A stretch of DNA of 64,000 nucleotides, taken from Neodiprion pinetum (Eukaryota; Arthropoda; Insecta; Hymenoptera; Diprionidae). Below, piece by piece: positions 1 through 12,575 of this stretch. Under the pieces are notes generated by a model. The model was given only the letters and a program-made list of their open reading frames with translations, was not told the DNA's origin and made no database searches. Both the position numbers and the translations under genes were made by a program. Where the stretch lies: the NCBI RefSeq assembly GCF_021155775.2, contig NC_060235.2:22267598-22331597 (forward strand). The letters are read 5' to 3'. Numbering within the stretch: the first letter of the stretch is position 1; each line of letters opens with the position of its first letter.

Positions 1-678
1 CATGCAACCCAATTCTTCAGCTTTTGCCGATATGGGAACGACCAGCTGGGGACTAGAAGAAGATGACGATCAGCCTATTGACATTCAAGTATCTGTCGAA
101 GATTTGAAAGTTCAAAAGTTACGACTTTTGCAAGGTATTATATCAAGCTCGGCGAAGATTTATTCTGTAGTTTTTACTGTCACAAATGTGACTGTCAACT
201 ATTATAAATGAAAAACAGAATTCTTAGATCGGAAGTTATTCATGTTTAAATCTTTATTAGAACAAGATGAAGGTCTGGAAGCATTGTCAAAAGTTATTTC
301 TCGACAAAAGGATATCGCAAACACCATTAATAATGAAGTCGATCATCAGAATGGTGAGTATTTTGATTCACCATCTTTATGTTGCATATTCGCAATGAAA
401 ATTGTATACCATCACAATTTGTGGGTTTGAACAATCCAGTAATAGATATCGGAAAATTAATTATTCCTATGCGCGAATTTTTTCACACTAGTTTGTTCAT
501 TTCGCCGTTTGTTTTAGAAATAATCGATGATCTGGCCGATCACATGGAGAGGACCGATCAACGATTAATCAATGGAACTCGCCAAGTCGGTATAATTGAT
601 CGTAAAGATCGAACGTGCGGTTATTGGATTGTTATCATCTTGTTATTTATTAGCATAATTGCAGTTGCCGTAGTTTAA
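1..678 (+). CDS. Stx8: Syntaxin-8 (Qc-SNARE), C-terminal part
   Basis: Only the last three exons are in the window: 1-134, 261-353 and 518-678 (TAA at 676-678); the gene continues to the left. Introns 135-260 and 354-517 have GT-AG ends, both after the first base of a codon. The splice restores LLQEQDEGLEALSKVISRQK, the start of the syntaxin-8 SNARE motif, and then HQNEIIDDLADHMERTDQRL. The Q in HQNE is the expected zero-layer glutamine of a Qc-SNARE. A basic DRKDR stretch precedes a single C-terminal membrane anchor (WIVIILLFISIIAVAVV). Syntaxin-8 acts in late endosome and lysosome fusion with syntaxin-7, Vti1b and VAMP7/8 (family knowledge). The first in-window ATG at position 2 is probably internal, because the N-terminal Habc region expected upstream is missing. 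The family call is secure; the gene is partial because of the window edge. Confidence 0.9.
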
Positions 679-1715
679 AATTAACATATAGAGGCTTATA
701 TTCACAATATATAATAATCAGCACGGTATATTCAACACACGTGATATCGAAAGTAAAATTACATTTCTTGTTCACCCCTTGCTTCAGATAATCGAAATGG
801 CAACTTCACAAACAATATTGTATATACGATTTCACACTCTTTTCAATTAGCACACTCACATTGGAAGTTTTCAAAAATTTGTGAAAACCATTGTACGCGG
901 CTGTAAAGTAAATCAATTCGGTGCAGCCCAATTATTCCGTTTATAATTAGATTTTATGCTATTATTTGTAAATATATTATAGATATTTCTCTCGCCTGAA
1001 ACTCTTTCCATCGCATTTCACTGGTCTTTTTCACCACATTCAAATAGTAGCCAGGTTTGATTTATCAGTGTATCCTTGTTGGGAAAAGAAATCGAACATG
1101 TTAGTATCGTTACAGAATGCTTGAGAGTATTTTGAGTTGACTGTCACTGAAAAGAATAAACGAAAATTAAACGTGTTGGGGATCTAACACAAAGAAACGA
1201 AGGTCATTCTTTGTGGATTTTGTAAATTACAATACACAACAAGACTGAATTATGGGAGGAAAAAAATTGCAGCAAGTGAGTCTTCCAGGATATTTTTTCT
1301 GTGAACTCTGCATTTTATGTGCAATAACAAAAGAATTGAATTACTCAATGGATTGAGAAGTAAAGTTTGAGATTGACCTTATGAATGACCTAGTGAAGTG
1401 TAATTTTTTTTCTCTAATGTACGATAAGTAATTTGTAGTATTATTGCAACATCGACAGGCAAAAGCTGTCTACAATGTATGTACATAAAAAATTACTCCA
1501 AATATATGAGTACGTATTTATATATGTATATATATAAATATAAAGTACTTGACATTCCAACAAAAATTAGTGTTCCTTATAAGCATTTCAATAGAAATTG
1601 AGACAATATTGATTCTATATGTTTAACCCAGTTTACACAATCATCCAACTATGCTATTCATTGTGGCACATTGGCAAAATGAATAGTCCGTTTATGGATG
1701 CAATTTATATTTATT
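679..1715. other. Intergenic spacer between Stx8 and Csl4 (tail to tail)
   Basis: This 1-kb AT-rich stretch holds the 3' flanks of two convergent genes. No reading frame with protein character is visible. A tatata-rich run lies near 1505-1545. On the - strand, AATAAA-like words follow directly after the Csl4 stop (around 1708-1718) and could be its polyadenylation signal. Confidence 0.5.
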
Positions 1716-2951
1716 TTATTTTTCATTAACGATATGCTCCGGTACAACTTTAGCTACTTTGCGCAATTCTTTGTTTAGGGTCTCTGGGCACTGCATTTCC
1801 GTCCAACTTACAGGCACCATAGATACACCTGTATAAAAAAAAAAACGAGGAATTTTCTACATTAACCCTTTACTCAACAAAATCCATAATTTCCAAATAG
1901 TGATATTTTGTTTTCACAGCAACTAATCTCAATTCACCCTAAAAAGTACAATAAAACTTCCATTTCGAGTCTAAGGCGGTAATTTTTCCAAACGATTTCA
2001 TTTTGATAAATGAAGTGTAAATGGTTATGACACAAAGATGAAAACCTGTATTGTGCTGATTTTTTGTTTTACATATCTTCAAACTGAGAGCTGAGAGCTA
2101 TTGAATATTTTATAGCGTATATATTCTTTGACATTTTTCTACCGCTATAAAAAAATAATTCTGCTTACCCTCTTCGCTGTGGGCGATTACGACTCCCAAT
2201 TCATTCTCGGCAGTGGAAAGTTGATAAGTATGGACTTCGGTGAGAGGTAACTAAATTTTGCATGGGAAAAGTAGCCAACTATGAAACTGCGGTATTGATA
2301 ACGAACGGTAGAAAAAAATTTTCAAAGAAAAAGGATACAACTCTAGCCAGAATAATATCTCCTGGTTTAAAAGATTTGTACATTTCAGTCTTATCTTTTT
2401 CCGTAGCCCTGACGTCTTCTTTTCTTAAAATGCCTCTGTAAGGTCTGGTCAAAACCACATCCCCAATGCATTTTATAACGCATTTGCAAAACCTTTGATT
2501 AACGACCATTACCTCGGCTGTTACAATGTCTCCGGGAGCTGGGACAATGCTTTGTTCTCTTATGCCGTGCACCTCGACTGTGCTCTTCTATTGATAATAG
2601 AAAGTGAGAAATGATGTTTAATCTGAAGGCAAGCGACCGTGAAATATCTTAAAACTTATCGTACGTGTTCATCTTTAACCAAGTTCACCACTCCTGCTAA
2701 TTTTGAATAAATATATCCGTGCTGCTCGTAAGTTCCCGGTCCTGGAACATTTACTTTGTCCGACAAACAGAGCCTCTGACCTGGATTGCAATAAAAATTT
2801 ATCATGAGTCTTAACAAAACGTAATTGAGGATAGGACGGGCCAATTCATTTGGGACATTTCTGCGTAGAAAACTTGGGAAATGTTTATCGATTTCGTAAT
2901 TCATTCATCCTTACCTGGAACACACACTATTGGCTCATTTTTTTCGTCCAT
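1716..2951 (-). CDS. Csl4: Exosome complex component CSL4 (EXOSC1), complete
   Basis: Five exons join into one 597-nt frame (198 residues): 2915-2951, 2665-2780, 2339-2587, 2169-2250 and 1716-1828, all with GT-AG introns. The start is ATG at 2951-2949 (MDEKNEPIVCVPGQRLCLSD) and the stop is TAA at 1718-1716. The order matches animal CSL4: an N-terminal PGxRLC motif, then GTYEQHGYIYSKLAG; an S1 RNA-binding domain at about residues 60-150 containing RGILRKEDVRATEKDK and YKSFKPGDIILARV; then STAENELGVVIAHSEEG; and a C-terminal MVPVSWTEMQCP block. Length is close to the human protein (195). CSL4 is one of the three S1/KH cap subunits of the nine-subunit RNA exosome, which processes and degrades RNA in nucleus and cytoplasm. 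No disabling change was seen. It lies convergent to Stx8. Confidence 0.95.
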
Positions 2952-4353
2952 TTCAGTTTTGAATCTATGTAAGTTTATTATTATTTTTCAAATTGCGACA
3001 ACGGTGACAACATGTGGAGCACGTTTGAAATTAGGTTAGGTTGGGTTGTCATATTGTAGTTGGATTGGTTGGATTGTAAACAGAATTTTGTCAGCCTCGA
3101 AATCGCAAATGATCAATTGATCGATATGATTTAAATGTAAATCGATGTAAATCATCGTCGCACCAATCATTTGGAACGTTGACTGACTTCAGTCAAGTCT
3201 CGGAATACCGCGGAAAAGGGGTTAAGTAATTAGCTCTTAATACCTGGATGACAATGTTAAAATTGTAAAGGTTGAAAATAATGAACAATTCAAAAGTGCC
3301 GCCGCCTCCTTCATTTCTACAAATTAATAAGTTTCCGTCATCAATGTTCGAAATTCTAACAATAGAAAATTATTCCAATTTATAAATCTCGCAAGATGTG
3401 AACCGATTCCAAGAAATCGTTGATCAAATTTGATCGAGTTTCGTTGCGATTGTTAAAAATAATTAGTGATTAAAATTTTTTAAATTGCGCTCCCGCCAGT
3501 TTGTATAACCGCAAGTCCGCGTTAATTTGAAAAGGTTTCGTACATTACTTCAGACCGCTCGATGTTCTTCTGTTGTTTAAAATTTATGGTGCTTGCACTG
3601 AAAGTTTTGGCCCACCATACGCGGAAAACCTGTTGAATACTAACAGCAAGTCGCATAATTGACACATAACATTTATGACAGTTTATTCGCTGCAACGCTA
3701 CAACATTACATAATTATCAAATGTACATATTAATTAACATATTTCTACTTATAACTTAAAAGTCACAGACTACAAAAACTATTGAATTGAACTAAAAGAA
3801 AGTCACCTGTATAAACAAGTAATGACATGATCATAGAAGTAATTGTTTGAAAAAATGTGTACAGTGGGTTACATTAGTATCTCAGATACATATTTTCAAA
3901 CGCATTATTATGATTATATAATTAATTACCTTCTTTATTACACATTGTTATATTATACAAAATATAAGCTCGATTCCAGGAGTCCACATAGCTCACAAGT
4001 ACACATAATAGGTATAGTAATATCTATTCAATTGCGTTTCAATGTACAATTTTTTTTGTTGAATTACATACTATATTATTCACACACGTTGGAACAACAT
4101 CGTCACTTTGAGATGCGTTGAATACTTTTTTTTATACGTATCAAACAAAAATGGATATGTGTATACATAAAACTTATTGAATCGACTGTAGATACGTGAT
4201 ACCCTATAAATAATCCGCTATATCAGTAAATCACATAATTTATACAATAATTGATCGGTCGAAAATATCTTTTAAATCGCGTTATCGATGCTGTTGCGAA
4301 GAAAAATTAAATAATAGCAAATCGAAGTTGATGTGAAAAAAGAAGATAGAAAT
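2952..4353. other. Upstream region of Csl4, no gene seen
   Basis: AT-rich sequence between the Csl4 start and the 3' flank of the ABCH gene. The first 150 bases upstream of the ATG should hold the Csl4 promoter; no clear TATA box is visible. It contains the TTAGG-like motif at 3031-3048. The reading frames here have biased, low-complexity composition and look accidental. Confidence 0.4.
3031..3048 (+). repeat. Short TTAGG-type (insect telomere-like) motif
   Basis: The sequence reads TTAGGTTAGGTTGGGTTG, about three degenerate units of the insect telomere repeat TTAGG, some 80 bases upstream of the Csl4 start codon. Such short interstitial motifs are common in hymenopteran and other insect genomes. 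It is too short to be a telomere remnant with confidence. Confidence 0.6.
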
Positions 4354-4735
4354 ACAATAGAACCTGGTTTATCCGAGGTAATATGGGGAGAGCATAACTC
4401 GGATGCGTGAAATTTCTGATAATACGGAAAACATGTACAATCCATGCCATTACGATGTTTTACCCTAGCTTCCAGAATCGGAACTGCAGCGATTATTGCT
4501 CGCAATGTCACAAATCGCAAGAAACTTTTACAAGTTTATCCGTATTCAAATAAAGATGCGACACAAAACTATTTCATACACATAAGGCACAGTGGATTGT
4601 TCAGTTTCATCCAAGGTTCTCCGTATTATCCGAAGATATACGCATTGGTGAATGCAGAGTGCTCGGATGAGATGGGCCTCTTGGATAATGCGGAACCTTG
4701 GATAATCGAATGTCGGATAAGCTAGGTTCTACCAT
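4354..4735. mobile_element. pogo/Tigger-like MITE with AGAACC...TTATCCGA termini
   Basis: The left end reads TAGAACCTGGTTTATCCGA (from about 4358) and the right end, in reverse complement, GTAGAACCTAGCTTATCCGA (ending about 4732). These 20-base inverted ends resemble the TAGAACCTCGATTATCCG ends known from pogo/Tigger-class DNA transposons. The interior is about 340 bases and has no transposase frame. Repeated 'GGATAAT/CGGATAAG' words inside suggest sub-terminal copies of the end motif. It sits about 130 bases past the stop codon of the - strand ABCH gene. Exact ends are uncertain by a few bases. Confidence 0.7.
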
Positions 4736-4866
4736 AAAAATAACAATTTGCATGATTTAAATAAACGCCTTGATAGTTTCGTCGCTTGTAGATGAGCGCT
4801 AGTTAAACAAAGTACAATGAGGATGGGGTGCGATGAGGAGGATCGCCAATTGATTTACCTACATAA

Positions 4867-7800
4867 TTAACCCTTCTTGAACTTAATCAGCAATATCGAT
4901 AATGTGAGGAATATTATTATCCACAGGAACGTGGAGATGAAACCGTCGTAAACGGCTGGCTGAGATATGGGCCATCCTTTACCGAGCATCGCCCTGATCG
5001 ACTCTGTGCTCTTCGTCAACGGCAAGATGAAGCTGATGTATCTGAGGACTGGATTCATCCCCTCGACTGGCCAAATGATCCCACAGAGCATGACGATTGG
5101 CAGAAAAGAACCCATCGCCATGTAAGTTGCGCTTCGTTCGTTGTCGCAGGCACAGGCAACCACGAAACCTGCGGATAGCAATTATGTTATGTAGCGCTCG
5201 ATCGTATCTTTTCGAAAATTCAACCGGTAATACTGTGAGATTATTACCGAAGCACATTCCACAGAGCCCCGTCAGCACCGTCAGAACCGTCACCAAAGCG
5301 ATGCTGCCATGACATGTCAGCTTGAATACCGCGAACGAAAAGACTAGGACCATCAATGTTTGGCCGCACATAACAACGAACTGGGTCACCACCTGGCCGA
5401 ACAAAATCTCCGTACCGGTGATACCTGCAAATACGAGAATGGATGAAAGTGACAAGCGGTATGTTATTGAAGGTTAAACTTGTTCCTTTTGTTGAACGGA
5501 TTGTGAATTTAATTTAAGATAGTATATTTTGTCTTGTCGCAACACTGGAAAGCAGAGCTGGGATCGTGTGCTCAAAGGCCTTTTCTTTTAAATTAGAGGA
5601 ATATTTTTACACTCTTATTCACTTACCGGAAACTAAACTTCTTTCCATTAGACCTTCGTTTCTTTCAAGAAGCAGCGCTCCAGACGTCAAAGCAACGGAA
5701 AGGAAGAAAATGATCCTAAAAAATTAAATGAAAATGTTACCATATCCGATCGCTAGTCCTATTGTCCTTATTTTTTTTATTTTTTTTTTCACCTATGGAA
5801 TCTTAACCAGTAATGGATGGTTTCACTTAAAATGCGTGATTCGGGGAGAAATTACTTGATCCGTAAAACGTTATTTCTTCTCTTTTTAGATAACTTACGT
5901 CAATATAATTCCGGGTGCAGCAAAGTCCGTGAAGTTGGGTTCCTTGGGTCCATAAATCGGCGTTCGGAACTGAAGAAGAATAATGACATTCAAATTCCAC
6001 GGTACATATATATTTTTTTGTCATAAATATCACATCTTGCCTTATAAGTTTAACGATTTTTATATATTGTATGTATGTATGTACTTACATCCATCGGAAT
6101 GGCGGTAGCTTTTTCATTGTAGTGACAATCGTGCGAAACATTTTTAGCGAAGTCCATAAAAGCGTATAGCAGATCCCTTTGAAGTAGCTGCCCGATTTGC
6201 TGATCTATGAAACGAATGATACATTACAACGCTGATTTCTTGATCGAATGAGAAATTCAATAATTGTCAGATCTTTGGTTTTACGGTCATATAAAACCAA
6301 AACTTGGGGAAACTTTGTTTTCTTTTCAAATTATTACAAATCCATTTTACTTAGATGTTATTCAGTTGAAATTCGTAATTCACTCACTCGACATGTCCAT
6401 CGTAACATCGACATCCGAATACTTGATGCTCCATTCGTCGGCGTCTCTGCCATGGTCGATTCGATCGATAAGAGACTCGGAGTAATTTGAAGGGAAGTTC
6501 AACACCGCCCATGCCCATCCCTTCTTTAACGCATATTTAGCCTTCTCGTCGGTTTCGTACGGAACGAGAACGACCTTTCTCTCTTTCAAATGCTGCATGT
6601 ACCGACAACTCAGTAGCGTCATGTCACATCCGTCGTAAACCGTGCACGGATCCAATGAATTGTTGAGCTCATTGTTTACTACAGCGAGTTTCAGTCCGAC
6701 CGGATCCTTTCCGATCGATAAGCAAAACAGAATTATTTGCACCACTGGCAATCCGATAACGAACGCCATTACTCTGCAAAGTGAATGAGAGAAACAAGTT
6801 ATGAAATAGTCTCATGTCAGTAACGGGGGAGTAACGGATGTGTTCTTTTTTGTGTTTGTTTCAGGGATATTGTCAAAATAGCGAATGTAAAATGCTCACC
6901 CGAAATTTCGCCACATCCATAAAAAGTTCTTCCATATCAGAGCTTTCATGTGACAAGGATCCAGCATCTTGAATGACGATTTCGATCCCTTTTCCTCGGG
7001 TGGCAGATCGAGAACCTTAAATGTTGTAAACGTTTGACAGGTATGTAGATTCGCTTGTACATCGTTTGATTTTCATATCTTTAACGACACTATTGACCCA
7101 GAAGTTTGACCCAGAAGTTTGGAAAAATTATTTTAAAATTGTACTCACCATATCGTCGTCGGTTGGGGTTATCGCGATGCTTCTTCGTCGGCTCGATATA
7201 CTGACGTTGTCACCAAACTCTCCACTCATCTCGTCGTCTATGTTCTGAAACACAGGATAATCGATTGTATTTTGCCCTTGCAATGATTTTTAGCAGAAAA
7301 ATAGCGAATCTTAGAAATTTTCACGTAAAAAAATGTACAGAAATCGGCAAATTGTGTATTCAGCTTGGTATATTTCGCAGTGAATCTTATAAATGACATC
7401 GAAATCAATTGAACCTCGTTGAACATGATAACAGAATCAGGGAACTTTTGTACAATGTGAGAAAATTTTAGCAAGTATTCACAGTTGCATTCTTGAAAAT
7501 TCTACGAAATACGGTGTTATTTAAACTGTCTTTGAATTTTTCAACTATTACTAATTATTTACACTACCTGTTGATTATTTTTCTTGTTTGCTACGATTTT
7601 TCAAATGTTTTCTAAAGTTCTTATTTCACTTGTGGCAATTGCTGGATTCTCAATTATATTCAAACCTGAACTTGATATTCTTGATAACTTTCGACCTTCT
7701 ATTTTTCTTATTGATCAACCATTTAATTCCAACGTTTTCTACGAGGAAACGTACAAAAAAAGTATTGCGAATCAGGATATGCATAGATATAATGTATAAC

Positions 7801-10800
7801 AGGAAGAAGCCCGGGAGAAAGCATCATTTCGTTCAGGGGGATAGTTACGAAATTTTCAAAACCAATACAGTATCAACATATTAACGCTTTTTATTTTCAC
7901 CCACCACTTCAGGAGGAACACCGACGACGCTGCTAAGGATGCTGCTCCTTCTTCTCAGTCCCATGTTCTGCTTGCGGCTTAGCTTGAGGAAAACCTCCTC
8001 GAGGGTGTCGAGTCTGTGCATGGCCATTAGTCTGGTGGGCGATTCCTCGGCGAGGAATTTACCCCCCCTCATTAAACCGATGATGCTGGCCTGCCTCGTC
8101 TCCTCTATATAGTGAGTAGTTATTATCACAGTTCTGTTCCCGTCTCTAGTTATGGTAACCAGGTGGTCCCAGATGCTCTGCCGCAGCACCGGGTCCACAC
8201 CGACCGTCGGCTCGTCCAGGATCAGCAACTCTGGATCTGGAAGCAGCGCCGCTGCGAACGAGACTCGCCTCTGCTGGCCTCCCGACAAGCTCTTTACGAA
8301 ACGATCTTCTCCCGGTAGCTGGAGCAGCTGAAATTTTTTTTTGGGAATGAGATAAAAAACGTTCTATTGAGTTTTTTAGGGGGAAGATGGACCGACGAAT
8401 GGACACTCACCTTGAGCAGGAATTCGAGCTTCTCGTCAACCTGCTGGGTCGTCATGCCTGCGCACCACCCGAAGAAGATGAACGTTTCTCGTATCGAGAA
8501 TTCGCTGTACAGTGCTAACTCTTGAGGCATGTAACCCACCCGAGGTCCCGGAACTCCGGATCCCTTGGAGCCAGGACGACCGCCCAGGACCCATATTTCA
8601 CCGGAGTTTAACCGTCGTCTGCCGACGATGCAGGAAAGCAACGTCGTCTTTCCACATCCGCTCGCGCCGAGCAATCCGTAGCTGTTTGGAACACAAGTAC
8701 AGGTTATTACTTGCGAAGAATCAAGAGTAGAAGGGAGAGCAATATCAAATTTTCAATGACTCTTCCCTATTTGGTAGAATTTTAAGCTTGTGAAAGTTGA
8801 AACACACAAAAAGTTTAATATTTATTATAGGAAGGTTAAGAATAGTAAGTCAATATAGAATCGTCAGAACGAATAAGAATTATAGCACGCTAAAACATAA
8901 AATCGACAGAATTCTAACGATTCTATATTTTGGTTTTCTATGATTTACCTGTCTACGTTTTTTGACTATTTTGTATATTTCGAGTTGCTGCACTATAAAA
9001 TTGAAACAGAATAGATTTCACATCAGCATTTTTGAAAATTCGATGTTTTTACCCCTTCTACTTCCTCTAATCTTCTACATTTTTGTTCCCACCTTATTTT
9101 CTCACTGTTTACTTTATTTTTCAGATTAATACAATTGTGCAAAGCGATGAACATAAATGGCAATATTTTGTCAAATTGACGCAGACTTTCGTGCACATAA
9201 TCCGCCTTGATAAGTTGCCTAGTTTTGATCTCCAACTCTTTACCAAAAAACTTGATCAACTGTCACGTGAATTTGAAAGGTAATATGCAATGCAATAAAT
9301 ATTTTTAAATATTTTTCAGGCGGTAAAATTCACTTTCGAATCACATTGACAACTTTGGATTTTCAGCTTTACTTTTGATCGGCTTCAATTTCCATCCTCT
9401 GCTTTTGGTTTTCGTTTCGCAATCACCTATAGTCTCTGCTTATTTAAATTTCTGATTATATTAAATTTCACACATGATTATAAATTTCCTATGGATGTAA
9501 TATTTCCGTGACGTATACATATACATACATAAATATGAGATTTTATTAAAGTCGTATATCTTATAGATGAAAAGAGAAGAAAAATATTCCTGCTGAAGTT
9601 ATAAGCCACTAAAATGGACGATAATGTCTTTACAATTAGGTGTATTACACTTTGTACCTGGAGAGGTTTGGGAAGTTCCCAAGGTTGTTCTGTACGAAAG
9701 GGTAATAAATATTTAGATACATCCAAGGTTCGAGTCGCTAATAGGTAAAGGCGGTATTGAAACCGTGCTGCGCGCTCTAGCTTGTATGATATAATAAACG
9801 CGCGGTACACACACCTTGATATTTTAACAACGCTCCAAAGTATTAAACACTTGAACTTGCTTACGTATCGGGAAAAAAATAATTAATGTATAACGTGGAT
9901 GCATTATAGATAGCAAATTAACAGATTACGTGCATTTCAATATTAATTTTTGCAAATTACTAATCCCCTTTTTTATCTGTAATGCATATTTTATTGCGGA
10001 TATCAGAAATTTAAACGTGTATATATTATGGATATTTAATGGCTTATACCGCTTAGCTCGCAGGTACGCAGTTATTCGGTTATAATTCAATGTTTTTCCA
10101 TATAATTGTGGTTCCTTTTTGTTTTGTTATTTAGTTTTTATTTTTCCTCTGTTCGGTGCTCGTTTTTCACGCACGCGTACATATGACAGTATTTACTGCA
10201 ATGCAAGATCTGCGGGTTAAAACCGTTAAATTATTCAAAACCAATCCGGAGGTTTTTAGTTTGTTAATTGCGAATTCGGTGACGTCAATGGAGCGGTTTG
10301 AAACTGCGTATTAATGTGTAAATGTATTTTAGAAAAACACTGAATAAAACAAAAGAAACGCAACGAAGATAAAGCAAAAAAGAGGTAATTGAGAAATGTG
10401 CGTTGTGTTTGCCTCAAGGATGCATATTATAGGTATAAGCTGCAACATAGACATAGAGACTGAAGATCGTCGTGGAGATTAGAATGGTATTAGGGACTTA
10501 TTTTTGTGCCGTTATATGTATATGTCCTCTAACATTAGGCTAACAATGAGAAAAAGGAGGAGAATAGGAAGAAAAAGATACGAGAGAAAAACTAAGAGAA
10601 TTACAGTCATTGTCAGGGCGAGAGAAATCCCACGTATATTGATTACACATGTATGAATACGTGTAATTCTTGTGTGAGATTCCGAGAGCCAATGGCTAGG
10701 TCAGAAAGTGACGGAGACGCGTATAGGTGAGGCTGTTGTCAGGCTTTGGACCCGGTTGGTCATCCATACTCCGAGGTCCATGGGTCAGTACTTAACGAGC

Positions 10801-11995
10801 AAAAACATTTTTGCATAATTATAATACGACGGTCTGTCCTTCGTTGAGTGTTTAATACGTTATATGTAGCTGTACCTTACAGCCAGACTACATTATTGCC
10901 ACAATTCTATTCAAGCATGGTGGGCAATGTGTTTAATACACGTATCGTATCATGATATTAAAAATTTTTATGCGATACATGTATGAAACGATGATTGGAA
11001 AACTATACGAAGATCTTTGAAATTTCAAGATTTGGTTTGTAACTTAATCGAAAACTCTTATAAGTTTAATATCGCTATTGTAGTTGTTAGTAATACTTCT
11101 TTTATTAACGCGAATGCATAGTACGTGAAATATTTCTGTATAAGCGCTTCTATTTCGTAGAAACTTGTAATACTTAGCAAATCTTGCGTAGGCGTGAATT
11201 TCGTAATATAGATTCTTCTCTCTTTTTACAATGTACGTACGAAACTTTCATTTTTCAAGACAAATATTTCACGCGAGGTTACCGATTCCTGCAGAAAATC
11301 GACCGCTTCCTTTTACAGTTGATAAATCTTGCAACATCGTCTGAATAATCTGTCAATATGTTTACCGGACTCATTTTAATGCTAGCAGGGTCTCAACGCT
11401 TCGAAGCATTTATATTTTCTACGCTTCGAAAATTTGGTGCTAAATATCCCCTTGAATTCTATACTGTGATTCACTCCATTGTTTTTTTTTTTCTTAACTT
11501 TGACCATTTTTTACTAACAGTGATAATATTCAATTCTAGTGATATTCTGTTTGTCACTAGTTTCGTTCCTAGTGTAAAATCTGAACCAAATTCCCTACTA
11601 TGACCGACTAACCAAAAATACCCCAAAAGATCCATTATTTTCATTGCTCTTCAAATTCTACTGTTGGAATTATAAAATTACATATGTAAGAGTGTTGAGA
11701 ATTGAAATTTAGGCATACAATGTTATAAAATTGTACATATAGGTATTTATAGAATTATTTTTTGTTCTATTACTAACATCGAACCCTTTGGCACAGTCAT
11801 GTTTAGCCCGTCCAAAATGACATTCGGATTCTTTTTTGGACCGTATTTTTTGAACGCCCTTCTAACGCATATCGCCTGCCTACGTCTCGTAGCGACTGTT
11901 GATGTCTGTGGTTGAAATTGGGCTCTACGCGTTTTTAGTTCAAGCGAAGCGTTCGTTCCCGCTGCACCTCCGGCTATGTCCATGATGCTTGCTGT
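4867..11995 (-). CDS. ABC half-transporter, ABCH subfamily (ABCG23-like), copy A
   Basis: Eleven coding exons: 11778-11995 (ATG at 11983-11981), 8411-8681, 7905-8327, 7149-7244, 6900-7015, 6388-6773, 6089-6204, 5899-5969, 5627-5715, 5248-5424 and 4867-5168 (TAA). All phases agree and give 750 residues. The nucleotide-binding domain comes first: Walker A GASGCGKT (about 74-81), signature LSGGQQRRVSF (about 173-183), Walker B LLILDEP (about 193-199), H-loop TTH (229-231). A membrane domain of the ABC2 type follows, with a first helix VMAFVIGLPVVQIILFCLSI, a large Cys-containing loop, and a C-terminal helix cluster from APGIILTIIFFLSVALTSG to the end. NBD-TMD order, GGQQRRVSFA and the overall length fit ABCH half-transporters, which must dimerise. 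Drosophila Snustorr of this family supports the cuticular lipid barrier; the substrate here is unknown. The frame is open for four codons upstream of the ATG in the same exon, so an upstream coding exon is possible. Confidence 0.92.
8682..11777 (-). other. 3.1-kb intron of ABCH copy A
   Basis: The intron separates the exon ending KGS-AT from the exon starting C-TAC-GGA, so the isoleucine just before the Walker A segment (YGLLGASGCGK) is split after two codon bases. The donor is GTTAGT and the acceptor ACAG. The sequence is AT-rich with no recognisable gene. The + strand ABCH paralogue has an intron at the same codon and phase. Confidence 0.8.
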
Positions 11996-12439
11996 CTGAA
12001 ACGAAAAAACAAAAACAAGTTGATCGAGCTATTTTTCCTACCACAATGTGTAATAAGCTGATGTACGGGTTATTCGTGGCAATCGTGTTGTTGGTTTGCA
12101 CCTGCACTGGTTTTCGGAAAACAACGTTGAGGTTGCGCGAAGTATCGGTATATTTGGACGTGTACTTAAAATCGATATAAACTTCCATTTTTTACGTAAC
12201 TACTTAAAAATTCTGATCAAAAATCGGTATCGTTTCAATATTAATGTACTATTCACGGCTGAAATAATTATCGGTAGTGATATAATTAGTAACGGTTTAA
12301 TGCGTCTATACTTGTTGATACTACATTTCCTGGTTACTGAATATGTAGTAAGTGCTTAAAATTGATTTATAGTTGCGCCAAGATCAAATCATCGCGATAG
12401 TTAAAAGAAAATATCGTACGATCGACGATAATTAAAAAG

Positions 12440-12575
12440 AATAGTAACACATGCTAGATTTTTCGGTTGCAGCAGTACAAGCCTGATTTTCATTTTGTAT
12501 ACGAAAAATCACATTCTTCGGTTGTAATAAAAAATAAAAATCGACAAGCGGAACTAGAAACTTTTCTCGATATAA
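12440..12575 (+). repeat. Fragment of the CACTGAG MITE family
   Basis: The stretch starting GTAACACATGCTAGATTTTT and ending near GGAACTAGAAACTTTTCTC matches the inner part of the elements at 28284-28644 and 49778-50190 over about 100 bases with many substitutions. Clear terminal inverted repeats are not visible, so this looks like an old, eroded copy. Confidence 0.5.

Noticed and set aside
219..260. Alternative upstream acceptor (aaaacag) for Stx8 exon 2 at 219
   Set aside because: It keeps the frame but inserts 14 residues into the conserved LLQEQD junction; the acceptor at 260 restores the family sequence exactly.
4444..4725. 93-codon + strand frame downstream of ABCH copy A
   Set aside because: It lies wholly inside the pogo-like inverted-repeat element and reads through its terminal repeats; no transposase motif is present.
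12049..12180. Small + strand frame starting MCNKLMYGLFVAIVLLVCTC, signal-peptide-like
   Set aside because: The hydrophobic stretch is short and the frame ends after about 44 codons with no splice partner. It overlaps the probable 5' intron of ABCH copy A on the other strand. Chance is more likely.
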